Assembly (NCBI RefSeq): GCF_018255755.1
Contig: NZ_CP073766.1
Location: 8,244,501 to 8,308,500, forward strand
Direction of reading: 5' to 3'
Length of the DNA: 64,000 nucleotides
From: Chitinophaga sp. HK235
GTDB taxonomy: Bacteria; Bacteroidota; Bacteroidia; Chitinophagales; Chitinophagaceae
Each line of letters starts with the position of its first letter. Positions within the stretch are counted from its first letter, which is position 1. Under the pieces are notes generated by a model, which did no database searches, was not told the origin of the DNA, and was given only the letters and a program-made list of their open reading frames with translations. The position numbers and the translations under genes were made by a program. Shown here one piece after another: positions 44,820 through 52,604 of this stretch.

Positions 44820-45476
44820 TTAAGCACCATACACAATGATGTTATTGCCATCCCTTTCCCATGTGCCGGAAGCTGCGCCTGTATTATAATATCCCGGGCG
44901 ATTGTTATAGTGGCGACGTTTGCGTAATAAGCCAGGTGCATGATTGTATGCAGCCTGTTTCAGTGCGCCATTAATGACTGAGCCGGGCGCCTGGCCGGCA
45001 TTGGCAGCAGTGGCTGCTCTGCGGGTAGCATCTGTGGCAAAACGTACATAACGACGGGCCACTTCAAACTCGCGGTCTTCATTGCTAAGGCCTTCCAGCT
45101 CCAGTTCAAACAGGTTGGAAGCTGCACTACCCAGTTTGCTACCGATAGCACCACCCAGGCCGGGTACAAGGAAATTGCCTAATGCCCCTCCGGCAATGGG
45201 CAATGCTTTTTTGGCAATCGTTTTTAGTCCACCCAGCAAGCCTTTACCAATAGGCGACCTGGCAAAGCTGGCTAAGCCTCTGCCGGCTTTACTGATTAGC
45301 TTACCCAGAAACTGTTCCATTTCCTGTTCGTTGGAAACGCCCAGCAATTCGGTAGCCAGTTCCAGTTCAAGCGCTTCGCCTTCCAGTTCTCCTTCAAATT
45401 CAAATTCGTTTTCTCCTTCAAATTCAAATTCGCCTCCTCCTTCAAATTCAAATTCGTTGAATTCATATTCGTTCAT
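44820..45476 (-). CDS. Acidic EFEFEG-leader, Gly/Lys-rich protein, paralog 1
   Basis: Start taken at ATG 45476 (218 aa, MNEYEFNEFEFEG), matching the paralog; ATG 45497 would add 7 residues. Residues 1-35 are an extremely acidic leader with three EFEFEG octapeptide units. Residues about 45-65 hold LATELLGVSNEQEMEQFLGK. Residues about 65-125 are basic and glycine-rich (KAGRGLASFARSPIGKGLLG, GGALGNFLVPGLGGAIGSKL), like a cationic pore or bacteriocin core. Then come SNEDREFEVARRYVRFA and a basic Tyr/Asn-rich tail that ends GTWERDGNNIIVYG. No classical signal peptide. I know of similar acidic-leader proteins only as hypothetical. First gene of the operon behind the sigma-54 promoter. Confidence 0.8.
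   Translation of the reverse strand: MNEYEFNEFEFEGGGEFEFEGENEFEFEGELEGEALELELATELLGVSNEQEMEQFLGKLISKAGRGLASFARSPIGKGLLGGLKTIAKKALPIAGGALGNFLVPGLGGAIGSKLGSAASNLFELELEGLSNEDREFEVARRYVRFATDATRRAATAANAGQAPGSVINGALKQAAYNHAPGLLRKRRHYNNRPGYYNTGAASGTWERDGNNIIVYGA
45391..45456. repeat. Three 24-bp tandem repeats encoding EFEFEGxx
   Basis: The 18-mer CCTTCAAATTCAAATTCG occurs at 45391-45408, 45415-45432 and 45439-45456, with exactly 24-base spacing and variable 6-base spacers. In the minus-strand protein this gives three EFEFEG octapeptides. Exact DNA identity suggests recent expansion or slippage. Confidence 0.9.
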
Positions 45477-45550
45477 AGTGCGATCGATGTTGTGCATAAG
45501 TGAATGTTTTTGAGGTGATTTAATAGATAGATGTTTTCGTGAAGAAGTAA

Positions 45551-45566
45551 GTCAATCGGGGTGCCA
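45551..45566 (-). promoter_or_regulatory. Near-consensus sigma-54 (-24/-12) promoter of the operon
   Basis: On the minus strand TGGCAC, 5 bases, TTGAC: this matches TGGCAC-N5-TTGCW except for one base in the -12 element. The predicted start point is about 45540, leaving a leader of 40-65 bases before the first gene. A sigma-54 activator gene lies at the other end of the same operon. Confidence 0.55.
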
Positions 45567-45770
45567 AACAGGTAATTAATTGATTGATAACGGGTAAGTA
45601 ACTTATGCGGGATGAATTATTTTTCGCGGGAGGTAATTGCGGTAGGGAAGGAAGGAAAAAAAATTCGCATGGGGTGATACTACCAAGCAGGTGATAGCAC
45701 AACACTACGGGATTCTTTTGCTCTGATAGCTTTTGGCAGAATTATACAATTTTACTGCGATAGCAAGATC

Positions 45771-45778
45771 TAGTTTTG
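45771..45778 (+). promoter_or_regulatory. Putative -7 box of the monooxygenase-like gene
   Basis: TAGTTTTG fits TAnnTTTG and lies 34 bases before the start at 45812. The rest of 45498-45811 has no gene; it is the divergent control region shared with the sigma-54 operon. Confidence 0.45.
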
Positions 45779-45811
45779 CCTCATCATTAAAAATAATCAA
45801 CAATATTAGTC

Positions 45812-46390
45812 ATGAATCGTACAAAGATGCTCTTATGGCAGCTTGCCTGTATTGTATTTGCCATGCCAGCCTTAGGATGCCAGTTAACAGACCTGGACAG
45901 CCGGGAGCCGACAAGTGCCCATCCGGACATCCACCTGACTATCGATGCGCCTGCAGCTGTGTTATTTCTTCATATACCGGATGCTGAAAAATGGCCTCAT
46001 GGATATAATCCTGAAGACAGCTGCCTGAGAAAACTATCGGAAAAAGAATATCAAACAATGAGTACTACAATTACAACAATGGAAAAATTCGTTATCGCAA
46101 AGCTGTTTATCCGGCCGGAATCGACGGATGAATTCCGTCGGGCACTGGAGGAACTCGCCGTGCTGACCAGGAAGGAGCCCGGCTGTATCGACTATACTTA
46201 TTATCCGGAGCCAGCAGAAAAAGGTGCATTTACATTGATAGAACACTATCGTGACCAGGCAGGGCTCCGGTATCATTTCCAGCAGGCTTATCTGGCAGAA
46301 TTTGTCAAAAAGATGGAAGGATGGAAATCGAAAGACCTGAAGGTTTATTTTTTATCGGTCGAGCCTGATGCATTAAAAGACGACAAATAG
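45812..46390 (+). CDS. Exported protein with C-terminal antibiotic-biosynthesis-monooxygenase (ABM) domain
   Basis: A 192-aa protein. The N-terminus is a lipoprotein-like signal (ACIVFAMPALGC, Cys23). Residues 25-85 are a linker region. Residues about 88-185 form a ferredoxin-like ABM domain (KFVIAKLFIRPESTDEFRRA, EPGCIDYTYYPEPAEKGAFT, EHYRDQAGLRYHFQQAYLAE), found in quinol monooxygenases such as YgiN. Normally ABM proteins are short and cytoplasmic; an internal ATG (46059, MSTTITT) could start a 110-aa classical ABM protein, so the lead region may be a separate small gene fused in frame. Its 3' end overlaps the convergent AraC gene by 46 bases. Confidence 0.7.
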   Translation: MNRTKMLLWQLACIVFAMPALGCQLTDLDSREPTSAHPDIHLTIDAPAAVLFLHIPDAEKWPHGYNPEDSCLRKLSEKEYQTMSTTITTMEKFVIAKLFIRPESTDEFRRALEELAVLTRKEPGCIDYTYYPEPAEKGAFTLIEHYRDQAGLRYHFQQAYLAEFVKKMEGWKSKDLKVYFLSVEPDALKDDK

Positions 46391-47196
46391 AAATGCTGGT
46401 TCTGGCTTGCAGGGGATAGGATAGCACCAGGCTTATCACCGAAAAATCGCCTGCAAGCCCTTATGAAATGAGACTGGTCATAGTATCCGAAATCGAAGGC
46501 TACCGGGAGGTAATCTCTGATCTGGTGCGATAAAAGGTGTTTTAAGGTATTGTTCAGTCGTGCTCTCTGTTGGAATGACTTTGGTGTGATGCCCACGTTG
46601 TTTATAAAAAACCGTTCAAACTGGCGGTAACTGCTGCCCAGGCCAGCACTGAAAGATATCAGATCGGGGATCTCACGGTTATAATACAACTGCCTGACAG
46701 CTTCGTCTATCAGTGTATGAGGGCGATGATATTTGTTTAAAAGTCCGAGCAGGAAATCTCCGATCAGTTCCAGTTGTTGCGATATACTTATACTGCCGTA
46801 CAATCTTTCTGTTAACCTTTTGCCTTCGTCTCCGTAAAGCATATTTATATCCGGAAAACACTCTGTAACATCAGCCACTGGTATAGGGCAGAAATGCCTG
46901 ATAGCGCCCGCTTTAAACCTGACGGCAATAAAGAAGTGATCTTTATTGATCATGGCTTTGTAGCACTGGTTGCGAATGCAATAGATCGCCTGCATGGGTG
47001 GCGTATGAAGGGAATTGTCCTGGGAAACGATCGTCATGGGAGCTTTGAGCTGGAAGATCATTTCCGCACCGGTGCCCGCGGCTAATGTAGGTAGGGAATA
47101 AGTAGCGGCGGTACCTTCGCCGGTCCAAAAGCGGTCAATATATGGGCGAAGAATAAGAGGCGGCAGGTAAGACGTCTTTTTTAGCAACACATCCAT
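46345..47196 (-). CDS. AraC-family transcriptional regulator
   Basis: A 283-aa protein. The N-terminal 150 residues match the DUF6597-type sensor of Bacteroidota AraC proteins (YLPPLILRPYIDRFWTGEG, AEMIFQLKAP). The C-terminal 110 residues have both AraC helix-turn-helices (ISFSAGLGSSYRQFERFFINNVGITPK and VAFDFGYYDQSHFIRACRRFFG). It converges on and overlaps the ABM gene by 46 bases and may regulate it; the inducer is unknown. Confidence 0.85.
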   Translation of the reverse strand: MDVLLKKTSYLPPLILRPYIDRFWTGEGTAATYSLPTLAAGTGAEMIFQLKAPMTIVSQDNSLHTPPMQAIYCIRNQCYKAMINKDHFFIAVRFKAGAIRHFCPIPVADVTECFPDINMLYGDEGKRLTERLYGSISISQQLELIGDFLLGLLNKYHRPHTLIDEAVRQLYYNREIPDLISFSAGLGSSYRQFERFFINNVGITPKSFQQRARLNNTLKHLLSHQIRDYLPVAFDFGYYDQSHFIRACRRFFGDKPGAILSPASQNQHFYLSSFNASGSTDKK

Positions 47197-47383
47197 GCGA
47201 TAAAGTTATAAAATATTCGCACAATGTTTAACCTGTATATTCCCCGGAAGTAGCCATCATTTAACAAATTTGCAGGACCCGAAGGTATGGCATGAAGTAT
47301 GTGAATTCGTTCATAGAGGCCGTGGACGAAGGCTGCCGATGGGGCTGTTTTTTAAAATTGTATCAGCATTTAAAGCTGTCGTT

Positions 47384-47779
47384 ATGCAGATTTATATTAG
47401 TGAAGAAGCGATCATTGCCGATATTCAGGAAAAATTTCACCAGATCTACCCGAAACTGAAACTGGAATTTTTCAGGGACCCGGTGGGGGAAGGGGAGCAT
47501 ATACCTAAAAATATCAGGGTCTCACCTGATACGCCAATTGAAATAATACGCATACGGCATCACTTTGGATGGCTGGATGTCAGCCACTACCGGACTGCGC
47601 TGGCTGTAGAACACGATTTAAGTCATTTATTTGGACTGCATGCGAAAATATTACACAAGTCCGGTTCCCTCTGGTTGCAAGCTACTGGCACAGGTCATCT
47701 CTCCCTGGAGGAATTGAGTGCCGGTGATACCCCGAAAAAATCAACTTTTCATCTCCCGGAAGAACCGGAAGCAGAATAA
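47384..47779 (+). CDS. Conserved hypothetical protein
   Basis: I choose ATG 47384 (131 aa, MQIYISEEAIIADIQEKF); the longer frame from 47270 starts in the AraC promoter region with unconvincing residues. The protein is soluble, alpha/beta, with EIIRIRHHFGWLDVSHYRTA and LWLQATGTGHLSLEEL as notable blocks, and an acidic tail. I do not know its function. It is divergent from the AraC gene. Confidence 0.6.
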   Translation: MQIYISEEAIIADIQEKFHQIYPKLKLEFFRDPVGEGEHIPKNIRVSPDTPIEIIRIRHHFGWLDVSHYRTALAVEHDLSHLFGLHAKILHKSGSLWLQATGTGHLSLEELSAGDTPKKSTFHLPEEPEAE

Positions 47780-47826
47780 TCCTGAAATATAAGCGGGGCA
47801 ATGTATTGGTAGTACAGGTAGTTAAT

Positions 47827-48864
47827 TCAGGGAATGCCTATATCTTTTTTTTTCAGCTCGCTTCTGTATAACATAAACCCTACCGGCATGGGGAACCAAA
47901 AAGACAGCAACCTGTAAAGCAATGTCACTACAATTGCTGTACCTACCGGCACACCCAGGTGGGTAAGAAAGAATACCATACTGCTTTCAAAGACAACAAG
48001 TGATCCGGGTGAAAGCGGTAGCACAGCAATAATTCTGGTGCCTATAAAAGTAAGAACAACGACATAGGGAGAAGGGGAAGTCCCCATTCCACGAAGTAAT
48101 GCATAAATAGTAAGACAATCAGCAGCAATCATCAACAGTTGAAACAGTGTGCCCTTCATTACTTTTATACGCTCTTTTTTCAGGAATGATAGAGATCCCT
48201 CACCCCGGCTTTGTGAGATGTCCAGAGACATATTTTTTCCAATGAACTTTATCCGCTTCATTTTCTCAAAAAGCTTCGCAAGAAATTTTTTTCTACCTGC
48301 AAATACTATAATAAAACCTAAGAAAATAAAGATCAGAATGCCCGCCGCCAATGTGCCGATAAATACCTGCGGCGTTTTATAAACAAATATAGCGGCCAGG
48401 AGCAATAGTATTATCAATATTTCCAACGCGAAATAATAACACATCAGCTCTACCACGATCAGGGAAATGAGATCTGTTGGAGACACCTTATAGCTTTCGA
48501 GAAATCCGAATATAAAAGTACTGCCGCTGATTCCTCCGCTTGGTATGGCCTGATTAAAAAACAAGGAGATAACGGTAGCCTTCATTAGTTCCCATAAGTC
48601 GGGATATCGCTCTAGTTTATATGCCTTCAGTAAAACACGGTAAACAATAGCAGCAAAGAAATAAGTCAGTAGTTGAGAGCATATAGCAATCGCTAACCAA
48701 TATATATCTACTCTTTTAAGGAGCAACAATTCTTTTTTGATATCGTGGTAATAAAAGATGATCAGCACTAACGCAAAAACGAAGAAAACTACTGACCATA
48801 CCCAGTAAGAGGTCTTTATTTTTTCCCTGGAGGAGGGCGTTTTATCATTACTGGTAACAGGCAT
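47827..48864 (-). CDS. Lysylphosphatidylglycerol synthase TM-type membrane protein (UPF0104)
   Basis: A 345-aa integral membrane protein with about eight helices. The family motif FFNQAIPSGGISGSTFIFGF is at about residues 107-126, followed by ISLIVVELMCYYFA and later LPLSPGSLVVFESSMVFFLTHLG, both typical of the LPG_synthase_TM flippase-like domain. There is no C-terminal synthase domain, so this is the stand-alone form, thought to move lipids or be part of glycolipid transport. Monocistronic. Confidence 0.85.
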   Translation of the reverse strand: MPVTSNDKTPSSREKIKTSYWVWSVVFFVFALVLIIFYYHDIKKELLLLKRVDIYWLAIAICSQLLTYFFAAIVYRVLLKAYKLERYPDLWELMKATVISLFFNQAIPSGGISGSTFIFGFLESYKVSPTDLISLIVVELMCYYFALEILIILLLLAAIFVYKTPQVFIGTLAAGILIFIFLGFIIVFAGRKKFLAKLFEKMKRIKFIGKNMSLDISQSRGEGSLSFLKKERIKVMKGTLFQLLMIAADCLTIYALLRGMGTSPSPYVVVLTFIGTRIIAVLPLSPGSLVVFESSMVFFLTHLGVPVGTAIVVTLLYRLLSFWFPMPVGFMLYRSELKKKDIGIP

Positions 48865-49293
48865 CGGGAAATCTTATTTACGATGACAGAGAATCCTTGT
48901 TTCATTTGTCCAATCATAATATCCGTCAGTAGCAGGAACAGTCCGCATGAAAGACCGGCCGGAAGCGTTGCCTGCAGTTGACCATCAGAAGCATATACAT
49001 CGTTGTTCTGTAATTATCCCTAACACAGGATGAGGATCTTTGTTGGCCGATGGTGGAGAATAGTATGAAATTTGTATTGTAGAAAGGGACACTGTATTGT
49101 TCCCTGCATTGCGGGAGATCGTTAGCAGACGAGGGTTTGACAGCCTGGGTGAAGACTTTGAGAAACGTAAGCATCAGCTTTTCGGCGAGGGAGGGTTTGA
49201 GCTGCTATAGAGAAACAGCTGGGTCTGGCACAGGTTACGCCTAAAATTTAGGGCAATTTCGATCAGGTAAACATACATTCAAATAGTTAGCAT
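48865..49293. other. Intergenic region, no supported gene
   Basis: An 82-codon minus-strand frame (48926-49174) has no protein-like signature and is probably noise. The plus-strand end must contain the DoxX promoter. Confidence 0.4.
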
Positions 49294-49731
49294 ATGCAAA
49301 ACAAAAATTTTCCGTATGGTTATTCCTATTTGTTGATCCGGCTAATACCAGGGCTGGTATTTTTATCGGAAGGAATACAAAAATTCGTAGTACCAGTTGA
49401 ACTGGGTCCCGGACGTTTTGAAAAGATAGGATTTTCCCATCCCGAATTTTGGGCTTACTTTACCGCCTGTTTCGAGATTTTGTGTGGCTTGCTGTTAATT
49501 GCCGGATTAATAGTAAGATTAGCAGTGGTACCATTGCTGATAGTAATGATTGTAGCCTTCATTACTACCAAATTACCCATACTTGATCAAAAGGGATTCT
49601 GGGCAATGGCCCACGAGTATCGCACTGATTTTGCAATAACCCTGTTATTAATATTCCTGCTTATTAACGGGGCGGGGTGGCCCTCGGCTGATAGCCGGAT
49701 AGCCCGCATTAAAAAGAAGCGGCGATTCTGA
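49294..49731 (+). CDS. DoxX-family membrane protein
   Basis: A 145-aa protein with four transmembrane helices. DoxX signatures are LLIRLIPGLVFLSEGIQKF at the start, then FWAYFTACFEILCGLLLIAG and FAITLLLIFLLINGAGWPSAD. The family is linked to quinone/thiosulfate oxidation or to redox homeostasis, with no firm substrate. The next gene begins 49 bases downstream on the same strand. Confidence 0.9.
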   Translation: MQNKNFPYGYSYLLIRLIPGLVFLSEGIQKFVVPVELGPGRFEKIGFSHPEFWAYFTACFEILCGLLLIAGLIVRLAVVPLLIVMIVAFITTKLPILDQKGFWAMAHEYRTDFAITLLLIFLLINGAGWPSADSRIARIKKKRRF

Positions 49732-49780
49732 TATCTGAAATGATGCAAGACTTTTTCTGAAAAGTACACTTCGTTTATAC

Positions 49781-50128
49781 GTGTCCGTTCCCGAATCCTT
49801 TATCTGTTTTCCTTTTTTGTTTTGGCCCTTTTATCTGAATGGAAAGATCGGGGTAACAGATACCGATTTGCGCCTGGCTCCGGGAAAGGAAGAAGAGCAG
49901 ATACCCTGGCAGGCTATCGAAAAGATGAACCTGCGTATTGTGGAGCTGAACACCGATAGAAATTATGTAGAGCTGACTGTATTATTGAAAGGAGGAGAAA
50001 GACGCCGGGTATTTTTTACAAGATACCTGCCGGAAGGGAAGATTCGCCGGCTGGAGCATTTAATTAATTGCAAGTATAGCAGCATACATTATCAGGGGTA
50101 CAGGATAAAAGCTATCCGGTACCCCTGA
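49781..50128 (+). CDS. Small PH-like-domain protein of unknown function
   Basis: A 115-aa frame that starts at GTG 49781; no ATG is available in frame. A hydrophobic stretch (FICFPFLFWPFYLNG) is followed by a beta-rich domain (VTDTDLRLAPGKEEEQIPWQ, VELTVLLKGGERRRVFFTRY), like the bPH domain of other Bacteroidota membrane proteins. It probably shares a transcript with DoxX and ends in a strong terminator. Confidence 0.55.
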   Translation: MSVPESFICFPFLFWPFYLNGKIGVTDTDLRLAPGKEEEQIPWQAIEKMNLRIVELNTDRNYVELTVLLKGGERRRVFFTRYLPEGKIRRLEHLINCKYSSIHYQGYRIKAIRYP

Positions 50129-50135
50129 TTTTTTT
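50091..50135 (+). terminator. Terminator overlapping the stop of the small PH-like gene
   Basis: ATCAGGGGTAC and GTACCCCTGAT form a long stem with an inner AGGATA/TATCC extension, followed by a run of seven T. The stop codon lies in the distal arm. Confidence 0.8.
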
Positions 50136-50193
50136 CACAATAAAGGAACACCCCGGTACTTATGTTGTACATCTTCACAAGTGCTTTCCCCGC

Positions 50194-51369
50194 TTATTGC
50201 AAGCTGCTTACACCATAATGCGTGTAAGTGGTAAAGCCCAGGAACGTATTATCATTAGGCACGCCCAGGGGAGCCTGTAAACCTCTTAAATAACTGAGAT
50301 TGCTGGTTTGATAGTGGTTATATGCGACTTCTGTGCCTGGAAATACAGGGCTGGAAGTGGAGCAGTAGTTACAACTGGTTGTTTGACCATAGGCTGCGCG
50401 CATATAATCATAACCGGCGCTGATACGGCTGCTATTGGCTGTCCATAGGGTATTATCACCCTGGATCTTTGCCAGTTGTGCAGCATAAGCAAACGCGGTC
50501 AGTGAATACTGAAAGTGCACACAGTCCTGGCGGCTGCAGTATTCAGGGATATTACCGTTGGATTGTACAATGATGGGCAGATAGGTAGTGATCAGATCGT
50601 ATCCGTTCTGATAAACACTGGTACTGTTCAGGAAGATGCCTATGGCCATTTTTGCATAACCCTGGGAAGCATTCCAGTTATTGTTATACACCGGCATATT
50701 GTTGATGTAGTTATTCTTTACATTATTGAGATAGTTGGAAAACTGAGTGATATCTGCGGAAGACCATCCTGAGCCATGCCCGTTTATCTGGTAGTAACGC
50801 ATGATTTCTGCTGCTGCCACGAAGCTGGGAGTGGTCCAGGAGGCTTCCAGTCCAGGCTGGTTGGGATTGGTGGAAGCATCCAGCAAGGCATAATTCTGAA
50901 AAGTATAAGACCATCCATTCAGTATCTGAATGCATTTGTCGGCCCAGCTTTGAGTACCTGTTTTAGCCCATCTTAACGCTAAGGCATATGCGAGTTCGGC
51001 ATCTTTTCTGATCTGTGATTTTGAAGGAGAAGTGGCACCGTTGGACCCAACTACCACCGTGGCGTAAAAGGAGGTAGGTACCGGATGACTGTCCACATAA
51101 TCAATTACTTTCTGATAATAGGCAGTACGGTTGGCATCGCCACCGTTTACCTGGCCGCCTACATAATCAAGGCTGGCCTGTGTGTTTAATACGCCTGGAT
51201 GTACAAATGAAGTAATCTGCGCAGTGGAAGCGTCGGTTTTAGTAGTGGCACCAGCCTTTGTACTGGTATTTAAACTGTCTTTCAGTTGTTGTTTCCCGCA
51301 GGAAAATAATAAAACAGTGGCAAGGAGGATGCTTGCAGCAAGGCAATAAAAAATGGTGTTTTTTTTCAT
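50194..51369 (-). CDS. Alginate lyase family lipoprotein (PL5-like)
   Basis: A 391-aa lipoprotein (lipobox LLFSCG, Cys24). After a Ser/Thr/Ala-rich linker (residues 30-55), an (alpha/alpha)-toroid domain follows with family blocks AYALALRWAKTGTQSWADKC, FVAAAEIMRYYQ, YNNNWNASQGYAKMAIGIFL and SRQDCVHFQYSLTAFAYAAQ. The Asn-Asn-x-Asn and His-containing motifs correspond to the lyase active site. It would depolymerise alginate or a similar uronic-acid polymer outside the cell. No SusCD pair is near, but an exopolysaccharide operon lies 15 kb to the left. Confidence 0.8.
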   Translation of the reverse strand: MKKNTIFYCLAASILLATVLLFSCGKQQLKDSLNTSTKAGATTKTDASTAQITSFVHPGVLNTQASLDYVGGQVNGGDANRTAYYQKVIDYVDSHPVPTSFYATVVVGSNGATSPSKSQIRKDAELAYALALRWAKTGTQSWADKCIQILNGWSYTFQNYALLDASTNPNQPGLEASWTTPSFVAAAEIMRYYQINGHGSGWSSADITQFSNYLNNVKNNYINNMPVYNNNWNASQGYAKMAIGIFLNSTSVYQNGYDLITTYLPIIVQSNGNIPEYCSRQDCVHFQYSLTAFAYAAQLAKIQGDNTLWTANSSRISAGYDYMRAAYGQTTSCNYCSTSSPVFPGTEVAYNHYQTSNLSYLRGLQAPLGVPNDNTFLGFTTYTHYGVSSLQ

Positions 51370-51708
51370 AGTGGAATTTTGAGGTGATTAAATGAGGGTC
51401 GATATCGGATTATTAAGGGCTAAATCGGTCTAATGTATGCAAACGATTTCATAAAGATAAACAAAGGGTTATCAGGAACAATCAAGGGCTTCAAATTATA
51501 GAAATTTTCAAATAAGTGTATAGTAGACATTTAAATACACATGGTATGCCTTTTATGGTGTTTTACCGCTCTCTTATTTCAGCTTAATCTACTACCTGCG
51601 TTTATTAAAAACAAAACCCGCTCTCAGAGCGGGTTTTGTTTTACTGTCCGATTTCGGTTTCTGAAACCTGTTACCTTCTTACGGACGGCATCCGGGAGTG
51701 TTGATGGT
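51370..51708. other. Intergenic region with one terminator
   Basis: Apart from the hairpin at 51610-51640 nothing is supported. It carries the alginate lyase promoter. Confidence 0.4.
51610..51640 (-). terminator. Terminator of the RiPP precursor genes
   Basis: AACAAAACCCGCTCT pairs with AGAGCGGGTTTTGTT around a short loop, with A/T tracts on both sides. It lies about 70 bases after the stop of the precursor at 51709. Confidence 0.85.
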
Positions 51709-51915
51709 CTAACAACCCAGGGTGCAGCACATGGTACATGCCTGATATTGTGAGGCACATGGGTCAGGTATTACAGTGTTAGGGCCTGTAGGACCTGAAG
51801 GACCAGGAGGAAGGGAAGTAACCGCACCACCTTTTACCATCTGAGTACCATCTGTACTTAATCTGGCTACTGTGATCATCTTGAGGCTTAACTTCTTTGC
51901 TGTTTTCTTTTTCAT
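51709..51915 (-). CDS. RiPP precursor peptide with GG leader (lanthipeptide-type core)
   Basis: A 68-aa peptide. The leader KKLSLKMITVARLS, ending MVKGG at residues 26-30, is the TIGR04149-type natural-product leader of Bacteroidota, cut after the double glycine. The predicted core (31-68) has a Pro/Gly-rich half (LPPGPSGPTGP) and a Cys-rich end (CASQYQACTMCCTLGC, five Cys in all) with many Ser/Thr, suited to thioether or disulfide bridges. No modifying enzyme, protease or transporter is encoded in the window, so it may be processed by a distant system. It lies 81 bases downstream of a second precursor, probably co-transcribed. Confidence 0.8.
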   Translation of the reverse strand: MKKKTAKKLSLKMITVARLSTDGTQMVKGGAVTSLPPGPSGPTGPNTVIPDPCASQYQACTMCCTLGC

Positions 51916-51996
51916 GTTTAAACGGTTTTGTACTTTATTGGTAATGGATTACGGTGACGGATATATGAAATATTATAACCGGGAATAACAGAAGGC

Positions 51997-52185
51997 TCAG
52001 TCGCAAGGATATCCGGCTCCTCCGCAGGAGATCGTAGTTTTACCGCCGCAGCCATCGCAGATCCAGATAGAAGAGGTTTGTGGACCACCAGGTCCGCCGC
52101 CCTTTATAGCTTCTGGATTGTTTACCTGCAGTTTAGTCACTGCAATTTTCTTCAGCAACAGCTTTTTGTTTGCTTTCTTTTTCAT
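51997..52185 (-). CDS. RiPP precursor peptide with GG leader, second copy type
   Basis: Start taken at ATG 52185 (62 aa); the longer frame from 52257 lacks leader features. The leader LLLKKIAVTKL, ending AIKGG at residues 26-30, parallels the neighbouring peptide. The core (31-62) is unrelated: GPGGPQTSSIWICDGCGGKT then TISCGGAGYPCD, with four Cys and several Ser/Thr. The pair is a typical two-precursor arrangement lacking local biosynthetic genes. Confidence 0.75.
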   Translation of the reverse strand: MKKKANKKLLLKKIAVTKLQVNNPEAIKGGGPGGPQTSSIWICDGCGGKTTISCGGAGYPCD

Positions 52186-52604
52186 AATTGATATTTGTTT
52201 TTTGTGTGAAAGAATAAAGAGCTTTACCAGCAGCTGTCCTGGCAGTGCTGATAGCATAATGATATGTGGAGCTTTCGGATTACCCTGATAGGGAAAATAA
52301 CGCGTGTCTGTCTTGAGGGAGGTACTTTACATGAAAATGAGGCAGCATAAGCAAATAATGGTATCTCGTTTCATGCGTAAAACCTTGAGGGAATTTCGTG
52401 GGCTTACATTTTAAATAAGTATTAAATAAGGTTATTTTGGGCGCAGGATATGTTGGTCTCATTATGATCTGTCTACAGTAACCAGGGGCATATCTCACAT
52501 CCAATGTTAATACAAAGATGATGTTTTAGGAAGATGCCCATTTGATATATATTATCAGATTATTTACAGATTTTAGCTAGTTGCTGTCTGTTGTAAATAA
52601 TTTA
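52186..52604. other. Intergenic region upstream of the RiPP precursors
   Basis: No gene. It must hold the divergent promoters of the precursor pair and of the plus-strand membrane protein. Very AT-rich towards 52550. Confidence 0.4.

Noticed and set aside
45391..45456. 24-bp repeats as a CRISPR array
   Set aside because: Three copies with 6-base spacers inside a reading frame; they encode octapeptides.
36737..45497. Cluster as an extracellular contractile injection system
   Set aside because: No sheath, tube, baseplate, spike or AAA+ tail-assembly gene is present; the only ATPase is a sigma-54 activator.
48926..49174. 82-aa minus-strand frame between the LPG-synthase-type gene and DoxX
   Set aside because: No domain, signal or protein-like hydrophobic pattern; likely a chance frame.
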